Origin: Eublepharis macularius
Lineage: Eukaryota > Chordata > Lepidosauria > Squamata > Eublepharidae
DNA: 64,000 nt
Reading direction: 5' to 3'
NCBI RefSeq assembly: GCF_028583425.1
Contig: NC_072798.1
Span: 8,248,501 to 8,312,500, forward strand
Under the pieces are notes generated by a model. The model was not told the DNA's origin, did not search any database, and saw only the letters and a list, made by a program, of their open reading frames with translations. Of this stretch, positions 1 to 10,800 are shown piece after piece; the stretch's first letter is position 1; the number at the start of each line of letters is the position of its first letter. The position numbers and the translations under genes were made by a program.

Positions 1-1856
1 TTATTTATCATGCCCTAGTCTACAGCCAGCAACAAAACAATCATGCATCCACCAATCTGTGGCGTGGCCATGGTACAAAAACATGGCAATAAAGCACGGA
101 TCCTGATTTTTATGTGGCGCCACCCAGAATCTAGCATACAATACCAGATAATGTCCATTGCCACAAATGGAACCAAAACATTCAGCAATCCACCGCTTCA
201 TGGCACTGCCACGGCGCAAAAACATGGGTCAAAAGCACAGATCCTTATGGATCCTCTTGATTTTTATGTGGGGCCACCCAAAATCTACTATACAGGTCCA
301 GATCATATCAATTTCCACAAATGGGACCAACAAATTCAGCTATCCACTGCTTCGTGGCACCGCCACGGCGCAAACACAATTCAGAAGCATGGATCCTCAT
401 GGATTTTCTTGATTTTTACATGGGGCCATCCAAAATCCACCATGCAATCCCAGATCATGTTTATTGCCACAAATGGCACCCAAGAATCAGGCACCCACCA
501 CTTTGTGGCACCGCCACGGGGCAAAAACATGGTTCAAAAGCACAGATCCTCATGGATCCTCTTGATTTTTGCATGGAGTCACCCGAAGTCCACCATACAA
601 TCCCAGACCGTGTCCGTTGCCACAAATGGGAACAAAAAATTCAGCCATCCACTGCTTCGTGGCACCACCGTGGGTCAAAAACATGGTTCAAAAGCAGGGA
701 TCCTCATGGATCATCTTGATTTTTATGTGGGGCCACCCAAAATCTACTATACAGGCCCAGATCATGTCCATTTCCACAAATGGGACCAACAAATTCAGCC
801 ATCCAGTGCTTCGTGGCACCGCCACGGTGCAAAAACTTGGTTCAAAAGCAGGGATCCTCATGGATCCTCTTGTTTTTTATGTGGGGCCACCCAGAATCCA
901 CCATACAATACCAGATCATGTCCATATCCACAAATAGGAACAAAAAATTCAGCCAAACACCTCTTCGTGGCACTGACATGGTGCAAAAACTTCGTTCGAA
1001 AGAACGGATCCTCATGGATCCTCTTGATTTTTACATGAGGCCACCCAAAATCTACTATATAGACGCAGATCATGTCCATTTCCACAAATGGGACCAACAA
1101 ATTCAGCCATCCAGTGCTTCGTGGCATCGCCACGACACAAGAACATGATACAAAAGCACAGATCCTCATGGATCCACCGCTTTGTGGAACCGCCACGGTG
1201 CAAAAATACTGTTCAAAAGCACGGATCCTCATGGATCCTCTTGATATTTACATGAGGCCACCCCAAATCCACCATACAATCCCAGATCATGTCCATTGCC
1301 ACAAAAGGGACAAAAAAATAAGCTATTCACCGCTTCGTGGCACCCACGGCACAAACACATGGTTCAAAAGCACAGTGCCTCATGGATACTCTTGATTTTT
1401 ACGTGGGGCCACCCAAAATCTACTATACAGACCCAGATCATGTCCATTGCCAGAAATGGGAACAAAACATTCAGCCATCCACCGCTTTGTGGCACCCCAC
1501 AGCGCAAAAACATGGTTCAAAAGCACAGATCCTAATGGATCATCCTGATTTTAACATGGGGCCACCCAAAATCCACCATACAATCCTGATTTTAACATGA
1601 GGCCTCCCAAAATCCACCATGCAATCCCAGATCATGTCCATTGCCACAAATGGCACCGAAAAATTCAGCCAGCCACTGCTTTGTTGCATGGCCACGGCGC
1701 AAAACATGATTCAAAAGCATGGATCCTCATGGATCCTGTTGATTATTACATGGGGCCCCCCAAATTCCATCAAAAGTCCAACATCACATCCATTGGCAGA
1801 AATGGCACCAAAAAATCTAGACATTGACTGATTTGTGGCACCGCCACGGCGCAAAA
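1..1856 (+). repeat. Satellite array A, plus-oriented, ~153-bp monomers
   Basis: About twelve diverged head-to-tail copies of a ~153-bp monomer. Each copy carries the landmarks GATCCTCATGGATCCTC, GGGGCCACCCAAAATCCACC, CATTGCCACAAATGG and CTTCGTGGCACCGCCACGG in the same order. Landmark spacing is about 150-155 bp, for example near 546, 700, 855 and 1010. The left edge is a partial 'cap' containing CAGCAACAAAACAATCATG, which also starts the arrays at 16.7 and 20.2 kb. The monomer is close to 51 codons, so long open frames run through it, but several frames on one strand are open at once. I read it as non-coding satellite DNA. The window edge cuts the array. Confidence 0.9.
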
Positions 1857-2204
1857 ACAGAGTGATTTTGTAGGAATTAATTTAATCATGACAATGTTCA
1901 ATCAGGATTTTTTAGGCAGTTTTTTTCAAAATAGTGGTGTCACAGATACTTGGATCTTTGATTGCTATGGTTCAATCTGCGTCCAGGGATGTTTTCTGAG
2001 ACATTAAGAATTTAGGGTGAGTAATGTACAAAAATCCTGAGGATGAGAAGAATCCATAGTTTGGAGTCACAGTGGTGAAAAAATGTAGTGGATCAACAGT
2101 ACACGGTGCATTATTTGGTCATGGATGTCAAAAGTGTGTAATTTCTCTAGTTTAATTTGCAGCAATGGACATAAGGGATTTGATCTTGAGTTTTGGTTGA
2201 CCTC
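1857..2204. other. Spacer between inverted satellite arrays
   Basis: About 350 bp of AT-rich DNA separate the plus-oriented array from the minus-oriented one. Short stretches such as GGATGAGAAGAATCC and CAGTGGTGAAAAAATG faintly resemble the monomer, so this may be a very diverged repeat. No gene signal is seen. Confidence 0.5.
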
Positions 2205-5060
2205 ATGTAAAAAATCAAGAGGATCTGTGATGAGCCGTTGTTTTTAAATGTGTTTTAGCACCGTGGTGGTGCCACGAAGTGCTGAGTGCCTGATTTTTTG
2301 GGTGCCATTTGTGACAACAGACATGATATGGGATTGTATGGTGGACTTTGGGTGGCCCCATGTAAAAACCAAGATAAAACATGAGGATCCGTGCTTTTAA
2401 GCATGTTTTTGCACCGTAGAGGTGCCACGAAGTGGTGTATGGCTGGCTTTTTTGGTTCCAGTTGTGGCACAGGAAACGATCTGGGATTGTATGCTGGATT
2501 TTGGGAGGCCCCACGTAAAAATTAACATGATCCATAAGAATCCGTGCTTTTGAACTAACTTTTTGTGCTGCAGCGGTGCCACAAAGGGGTGGATGGTTGT
2601 ATTTTATGGTACCATTTGTGGCAATGGACATGACCTGAGATTGTATGTTGGATTTTGAGTGGCGCCATGTAAAATTCAAGAGAATCCATGAGGATCTGTA
2701 CTTCTGAACCAAAGCGGGGGATGGCTGGATTTTTTGTTTCCATTGGTGGCATTGGACATGATCTGTGATTGTATGTTGGATTTTGAGTGGCCCCACATAA
2801 AAATCAGGAGGATCCATGTGGATTCATTCTTTTGAACAAAGGTTTTGCACCGTGGCGGGGCCACAAAGCTTTGGATAGCTGGTGTTTTTTGGTGCCATTT
2901 ATGGCAATGGACATGATCTTCGTCTGTATGGGGGATTTTGGGTGGCCCCATGTAAAAATCAAGAGGATCCATGCTTTTGAATCATGTTTTTGTGCTGTGG
3001 CAGTGCCACAAAGCAATCAATGGCTGGATTTATGTGTGCCATTTGTGGCAATGGACGTGATCTGGGATTGTATGGTGGATTTTAGGTGGCCCCATGTAAA
3101 AATCAAGAGGATCCATGCGGATCTGTGCTTTTGAACAAAGGTTTTGCACTGTGGCAGTGCCACAAAGCTCTGGATGGCTTGGTTTTTTGTTCCATTGGTG
3201 GAATTGGACATGATCTGGGATTGTATGTTGGATTTTGGATGGCACATGTAAAAATCAAGAGGATCCATGTGGATCCATGCCTTTGAACAAAGGATTAGCA
3301 CCATGGCGGTGCTACAAAGCAGTGGATACCTTTTTTTTTGTGCCATTTTTGGCAATGGACATGATCTTGACCTGTATGAGGGATTTGGGGTAGCCCCATG
3401 TAAAAATCAAGAGGATCCATGTTTTTGAACTACGTTTTTGTGCCATGGCAGTGACACAAAGCGGTCGATGGCTGGATTTTTTGTCGCCATTTCCTTTGGT
3501 TATGATGTTGGACTGTATGATGGTTTTGGGGAGGACCCATGTAATACTCAACAGGATCCATGAGGATCCGTGCTTTTGAATCATGTTTTGCGCTGTGGTC
3601 GTGCCACAAAGCAGTGGCTGGCTGAATTTTTTGGTCCCATTTGTGGCAATGGACATGATCTGGGATTGTATGCTGGATTTTGGGTGCCCCCTTGTAAAAA
3701 TCAAGAGGATTCATGTGGATCTGTGCTTTTGAATCAAGTATTTGCTCCATGGCGGTGCCACAAAGTGGTGAATGGCGGGAATATTTAGTTCTATTTGTGG
3801 ATATGGGCAGGATCTTGTAATATATGGTGGATTTTGGGTGGCCCCACATAAAAAGCAAGAGGATCCATGAGGATCCATGCTTTTGGACCATGTTTTTGCA
3901 ACGTGGTGGTGTCACGAAGCGGTGGATGGCTGGTTTTTTTGTCCCATATATGGCAATGGACATGATGTGGGATTGTAGGGTGGATTTTGGGTGGCCCCAT
4001 GTAAAAATCTGGAGGATCCAAGAGGAGCTGTGCTTTTGAACCACATTTTTGCGCCTTGGCCATGCCACGAAGCGGTGGATGGGTGAATTTTTTGGTCCCA
4101 TTTGAGCAAACAGACATGGTCTGGGAATGTATGGTGGACTTTGGGTCATCACATGGAAAAATCAAGAGTATCCATAAGGATCCGTGCTTTTGAACCATGT
4201 TTTTGTGCCGTGGCAGTTCCACGAAGCGGTGGATGGCTGAATTTTTTGGTCCTATTTGGGGATATGGACATGATCTGGTATTGTATAGTGGATTCTGGGT
4301 GGCAGCACATAAAAATCAAGAGGATCCAAGAGGATCCGTGCTTTTGGACCATGTTTTTGCGCCGTGGGGGTTCCAAGAAGTGGTGGATGGCTGTTGTTTT
4401 TTTGTCCTATTTGTGGCAATGGACATGATTTGGGATCATGTGGTGGATTTTTGGTGGCCCCATCTAAAAATCTAGAGGACCCATGAGGATCCGTCCTTTT
4501 GAACCGTATTTTGCACCGTGGCAGTTCCACGAAGCGGTGGATGGCTGAAGTTTTTGGTCCTATTTGTGGATATGGACATGATCTGGTATTGTATAGTGGA
4601 TTCTGGGTGGCAGCACATAAAAATCAAGAGGATCCAAGAGGATCCGTGCTTTTGGACCATGTTTTTGCGCCGTGGGGGTTCCAAGAAGTGGTGGATGGCT
4701 GTTATTGTTTTTTTGACCTATTTGTGGCAATGGACATTTTTGGTGGCCCCATCTAAAAATCTAGAGGACCCATGAGGATCCGTCCTTTTGAACCGTATTT
4801 TGCACCGTGGCAGTTCCACGAAGCGGTGGATGGCTGAATTTTTTTCCTATTTGTGGATATGGACATAGTCTGGGATTGTATGGAGTACTTTGGGTGACCC
4901 CATGTAAAAATCCAGAGGATCCATGAGGATCTGTGCTTTATTGGCATGTTTTTGTGCCGTGGCAGCACCACGGATTGATGGATGCATGATTGTTTTGTTG
5001 CTATCTGTAGACTACGACATGATATATGACAGCCTTTTTGTTTTGTTTCAATATAAAAAT
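2205..5060 (-). repeat. Satellite array A', minus-oriented, ~153-bp monomers
   Basis: About 18 copies of the same ~153-bp monomer as array A, reverse-complemented. Landmarks such as CATGTAAAAATCAAGAGGAT and GGTGCCACGAAGCGGTGG recur every ~150 bp. Two ~300-bp segments near 4200-4500 and 4500-4800 are almost identical, which points to recent local duplication. The outer edge (about 4970-5040) carries the cap in reverse orientation (CATGATTGTTTTGTTGCTA, GACAGCCTTTTTGTTTTG). Arrays A and A' together therefore form a head-to-head inverted repeat of about 5 kb. Confidence 0.9.
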
Positions 5061-6334
5061 CATATGAATTCATGAGGATCCGTGTCTCATATTCATGTTT
5101 TTTTCACCATGGCAGTGCCAAATATTTTTGGATCTGTGTTTCAATCTGTGGACCTGACTGTGATATGTGATTTGATGTTTCATTTGTTTTTTTCCAAACT
5201 ACTCAAACTGGGTTATTATGAGAATTGAAGAGAGAAGGGAGGAGGGTAAGCACTCATACCACTCTCACACCATATAATAAAATGCTGGGTATCTAAGAGG
5301 AAATCCTAATTATATACACTTTAAATCAATGATTATTAAGATGAGTTAGCCATCAAGCTTTCAAAGTAGAGGGCAGCTCACACAAATGAAATTATATATT
5401 TGGTACACATCTCTCATCAATGCTCCTTTTTTTTTAACATGCCCAATTTCCTTATATAGGGGGTTGCTTTCAAAAACATCAAAAATCTCTATAAGAAACA
5501 AATACGTGATGCTAGATTTCAATTTAACTTCTAGAGTATCAGTGGCGTATCTTCCACTGGCTTTACTGGATGTAGATTGTACCCTTTTGCTCAAGATCTT
5601 GGACAGCTTCTCATTCATTATAAAGGATACAGATCACAATGCCAAAGATGACAATTGCAATGTACAATTGTTGTAAAAATATTTTCCAGCATTTAAATGT
5701 TTTGTGACTGGGAAAAAAAAACTCGATTCCCTTCCTTCTCCAGTACATCAACTGTGTTAGGAAGCTCATCCTGGGATACGCTGGAACAATACTGGATAGT
5801 GGCCATACCACCATTCTTTGATGTTTATGTTGAGCAGCTATTTGTATATGAAAACGCAGCTCTTCAAATTATCCCTAATACTGTGATAATCCTCAAATAT
5901 ATGGATTTGCCCTACATCATCTTGCCAGTTTTTACAAGGGGTGGTGGTGATTAGAGATGCAGACATGTACATTACTTCTTCCTCACTATCTCTGTTCATA
6001 AAAATAAAGCAACATGTTTAACATGAGTGATTAAGGACTACACTGAATATGCAAGCTATTCTTAAAGAGATTATTAATCTTTTTGTAGCAAAATACCTTG
6101 CTTAAATGCTATCATAGATTCAGTGATAAGGTGATATTCTGATTACCAGGGTAAGATTGAACTACTGTGAAATGTTTTACAGATTTACAAAATATTTTAT
6201 AATAGTTTTCCAATATTAAATGCTATTACATGTGTTATGATTTCAACAGTTCTTAAATATTGTTTGGTGTTAAAAGTACTATCAAGTCATAGCTGACTTA
6301 TAGCACTCCCTCCTGGGGTTTTCAAGGCAGAGAC
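5061..6334. other. Unassigned AT-rich intergenic DNA
   Basis: The first ~40 bp (TATAAAAATCATATGAATTCATGAGGATCC) match the outer flank of the array at 20.1 kb. From 5200 to 6270 there are only short open frames. On the minus strand around 5360-5830 two overlapping short frames include a hydrophobic C-terminal run (IAIVIFGIVICILYNE), which could be a decayed gene piece, but no family is recognised. From 6270 to 6334 the sequence resembles the edge of an RTE/BovB-type repeat (AAGTCATAGCTGACTTATAG). Confidence 0.4.
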
Positions 6335-6337
6335 TAA

Positions 6338-6888
6338 GAGCCAAAACACACGTTAAGAAATACCTAGGTTCAGCACGTGTTCTCTTACCTCAAGGTTTGC
6401 CGGGATCTGTAGGTGTCCTGGAAGCTTAAGTTTAGCATTTACAGAGCAGCAGGGAGGGAAATACAGGCGCCTGTATTTCCCTTCCCCTTCCTGCTGCTCT
6501 GTAAATGCTAAACTTTAAGCTTCCAGGACGCCTACAGATCCCAGCAAACCTTGAGGTAAGAGAACAAGTTTAGCATTTACAGAGCAGCAGGAAGGGGAAG
6601 GGAAATACAGGCGCCTGTATTTCCCTTCCCCTTCCTGCTGCTCTGTAAATGCTAAACTTTAAGCTTCCAGGACACCTACAGATCCCAGCAAACCTTGAGG
6701 TAAGAGAACAAGTTTAGCATTTACAGAGCAGCAGGAAGGGGAAGGGAAATACAGGCGCCTGTATTTCCCTTCCTGCTGCTCTGTAAATGCTAAACTTTAA
6801 GCTTCCAGGACGCCTACAGATCCCGGCAAACCTTGAGGTAAAAGAACACGTGCTGAACCTAGGTATTTCTTAACGTGTGTTTTGGCTC
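6338..6888. repeat. Nested palindromic MITE with triplicated hairpin core
   Basis: A 551-bp fold-back element. The ends are inverted copies (GAGCCAAAACACACGTTAAG at left; complement at right) and are flanked by TAA on both sides (6335-6337 and 6889-6891). A 3-bp TWA duplication is typical of PIF/Harbinger elements. Inside, the self-complementary core GAAATACAGGCGCCTGTATTTC occurs three times, centred at 6468/6469, 6612/6613 and 6756/6757, exactly 144 bp apart. The segments between cores are themselves inverted repeats. The Harbinger assignment is inferred from the target duplication only. Confidence 0.8.
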
Positions 6889-6891
6889 TAA

Positions 6892-7854
6892 CAGAGGTGG
6901 TTTAACATTACCCACCTTGCAACTCTGGTCTTCTTTGGAGGTCTCCTATCCAATTACTTTTTAAAAGCCAAATGTTATTTAACTATATGAAATTTATGCT
7001 ATCATTTACATACTCTATTCTATGAAATTCATATCCCGTAGTTTTGGGGATATTTAAATAAATTCAAACTCAAGCAAGTTTCACTATTCTCAGATAATAC
7101 AGTAAAAATTTTCTTTTTAAAGAAGCCAGACAGTATTATGCCCATTATAGTTCCATTTATTTCATCATCACATTTATCTATTGAATTATTGAGTGCACGG
7201 CAGCATACGTATTTCACTCTGCTTCATTTTACTCTTACAACTACAAGGTTAGGTTGACAGAGAATATCTGGCCCAACATCAGCCAGTGAGTTTCATCGTC
7301 AGTGGAGAATTGAACCTTTGTCTCCCCAGACATAGTCCAATGCTCTAAATACTGCCATAATGACAGTTTTAGGATCAATGGCTACAGATCTTTCCAGTCC
7401 AGCTGTTGATACTAAGGAGATGTGTCTTTCAGAAAGGCATGATTGTGCAACGAATCTTCTCTGAAAAAAGCCCATGTTAATTAAGGGAAAGAAAGCATGC
7501 TGGTACAATAAAGAAGATACAGACTTGGAAAACAATATTCTCCACCCTATCTTTCATGAGTTTATGTCTGATCATAGATTTAGTTCGTCACAGTGGAAAT
7601 AGCAGGTTCTTCTGAAAGCAGCTATATGTTCTTGGATTAGATCCCTTACGACAACATTCAGGACATGTTTGTAAGGAAGGCAAAGAAAAGAAGAGAAGAT
7701 ACTTTGCAATATTCTGTATTTGTGCTTTAGGCCAAGGTTCCCGAAGAGTATGAATTAAAACAAACTTATGGAAATTGCTATAGGGAGAAAGATCTGAGCT
7801 AAAAATAGTCCATCTGAGCAAAGTCACTTGAATGGAGATAGAATGTGATGAACA
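6892..7854. other. Intergenic DNA downstream of MTRF1L
   Basis: No coding exon is recognised. Positions 7255-7345 resemble a reversed SINE head. On the minus strand AATAAA occurs near 7153-7160 and could serve as the MTRF1L polyadenylation signal, giving a ~700-nt 3' UTR. That link is only a suggestion. Confidence 0.4.
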
Positions 7855-10800
7855 TCAGCTCAGCCTGGTTGGGCCACTTTCTGAAATAATGTCCATTAGA
7901 GACTCGTAGTCAGCATATTCGCTTAGGGACTGTATCATTTCATCTAGCAATTCTTCTCCCAACAGGAATTTTTCAATATGATACACTGATCTGGTTATTC
8001 TGTGGTCTGTGATTCGATCCTGTGGGAAGTTGTACGTTCTGATCTTCTCAGACCTCCCTTTGGTTCCGATCTATTCAGAAGATAATATATATTATATATT
8101 GTTATCATACATCAGTATTTGTTGAATACTGAAACATTATTTTTCAGAGAAGTAGTTAAAAGTTCCCTTGGGAAAAGATGAAATAATGTAATGTAGCATC
8201 ATTAATACACATCGTAGTAACCACAAAGAAAAAACCTTGAAGAGCTCGCTGGGGAGGGGGGTGGAGGGTATGGTATCTATGAAGGACCTGGCTTGGCAGT
8301 TCAGTGAGACCTTGTTGAAATACAAAGAATCTCAACTTTCATTTAAAATATCAATAAACCTCTATCTTAACTAACATTATTTTGTGTTTTGGTAAAGGAA
8401 AGTAACACAACAGGCTACATAGTTACAAAAAGCAAATGATCCTTATGTAATTTAAAAAGCTTGAGAACCATTTAAGAGACTAACCTCCCCACAGCTGAAC
8501 AGATTATGTGTGGGGTAGTATCTACTTTCAGATATGGACAAAGTAGGGGTAGATTCAATGGTACAGCAGTAACTTCACAACCTACCACTGAATGCAGAGA
8601 TCTCTGGACTAGGGCACCTCCTGTGCGTGCATGCACACACAGGTCCACAACACTGGGCATTGGTAAGTATGCCCATCCCAGGAGCGAATGATAGAAGGCT
8701 CCCACTCATAACTATTCCCTACCAAGGCCAATTTGGCCTGGGTCTCAAATTAAGATGGGGCCTCAACACTTGTTAATTTTTAGGTGCACGGTTAAGTTTC
8801 ATAACATGTTTTTTATGTCCATTCCTATCAGTGTGACAAATACAGACTCTCGCACACACACACACACACACACACTCAGCTTAGATCTGCAAATTTAAGC
8901 AAGTAAGATATAATTTGTTAAAATATAATTTTTGTTAATTGATAAATATTGTTATAGGAAAAGTTGTATCATCGTCTGTACTTTCAAGAATCTCCATTTC
9001 TTTTCTGCATTTCTTACTATGCTCCCATTAACTGCCTGAGTTTTCACCCTGCATCTCTGCCTTATCTCTCAACTACTCTTCTCCTCCCAAATTACATTAT
9101 CATGCTTCCTCACCATACTTTTCACATCAGCCTCTAGAAATATTGTCAAAGTAAAAATTACCTGAATCTTTCGAGCAGTGTCTCTCTTTCTCGACTCTTC
9201 TTCAAGTTTGATACTGTATAATTTAGCACGAAGTATTTGCATAGCCATTTCTTTATTCCTGATTTGAGATCTTTCTTGTTGAGATTCAGCTGCCACACCT
9301 ACAGTGACAAGAAATGTAATGTTAACTGCTTGGGATAAATTTTAGTTATCCTAACCTAAAAAATATAGACAGGATTCTTGAGGCGCTGTTAACCATTTTA
9401 GACCTGAATTGGAAAAATGACATACACCGTACAAAGATAAAATGATAGAGGATGGGGAAAGTGTTTCTCAGTATTTAGGAATAAATCATGAGAGACCAAC
9501 AAGTGTCTGAGTATGAAAACAGATTTTGAAAGAAACTAGCTCACCTGTGGGGATATGGACTATTCGTACAGCGCTGTCTGTAGTGTTTACATGCTGACCA
9601 CCAGCTCCACTAGCACGCTTTGTTTCAATACGCAATTCTTTGGGATTAATTGTCAGATTTATCTGCAGCCAGAAATGAAACACTGCTTATCCTTTGGAAG
9701 TTACTGACCACTGAGCTAATAAATTGTTTTTATTCCAACAAGCAACATAGCATTTTTTACTGGAAGATCCAACACCTTTTACAACAATTGCTCTATACTT
9801 TCTGAACACAGGGAGGGGACAAACAGCTGAACTGAATTCAAGTGGGGTCTCTGAAAACAGAATGAGAACAAAAACAAAACATCACACCTCATTTGGCTGT
9901 GGTAACACTGCTACTGTCATTGTGCTAGTATGAATGCGGCCTTGCTTCTCTGTTTTAGGTACGCGTTGTACACGATGTACTCCTCCTTCAAACTTCATGT
10001 GCCTATAAGCTTCAAGGCCTTCTATACTGGCAGACGCATGTCTCAAACCACCTTAGATTCAAAAGGGGAAAAAACTCTTGAATGTAAGCATGTACTACAA
10101 TGCAACTGGAAGAGCTTGTTAAACAATTGATAGTGATGCAAAAGATTTTTAGCCGAAAAGGAAAACGTGCCTTTTGTTTTCAATTTTTACTCAGCGTATA
10201 TTTTGAGGCAAGTTATATTTATTATTTAATATTTATATTTATTATTTATAATTAATATTTCTCTGACCACATTAGAGTGATGTGACGATTCTCACTACAA
10301 TGAAACTTTAGAAGATCAGATTTCCTGGGAACATTAGCGACTTCTGCTTCTCCACGTCTGAAATCTGTTGCCTTCCCCATATTCAACTGGCTACACCTTT
10401 TAAAATGGCTCAAACTCATTTTTAAAGATAACCAATGATAAATCCTAACCTTGGATACAAAGATAGAAGTAGGTTATTGTCCTCTGTTCCCTGTAAATTT
10501 CCACTTACATCTATAGAAATGTGTTAAGAAAATAATACCAGATGAAATGTCACTTTGATTTAGGATTTTCATTTATGGGCTGATTCCGCACGCATTGGAT
10601 AATGCACTTTCAATATCAATCGTTTGAGGTGGATTTTTTGTTCCGCACACAAAAAAATCCGTTCCAAACGATCTATAAAGAGGATTGGAAGTGCATTATC
10701 CAACGTGTGCGGAATCACTCATGGTCTACCTTTCTTACTGGGATTAAATGTGGATTAAAGGTATGATAGAGCTATTTTGTTAATCCACAACCTGCCCAAA

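Noticed and set aside
43-1038. A 331-codon frame as a protein-coding repeat gene
   Set aside because: It runs through a diverged tandem satellite whose monomer is ~3 x 51 bp. Other frames and the opposite strand are equally open, and there is no promoter, splice or conservation signal favouring this frame.
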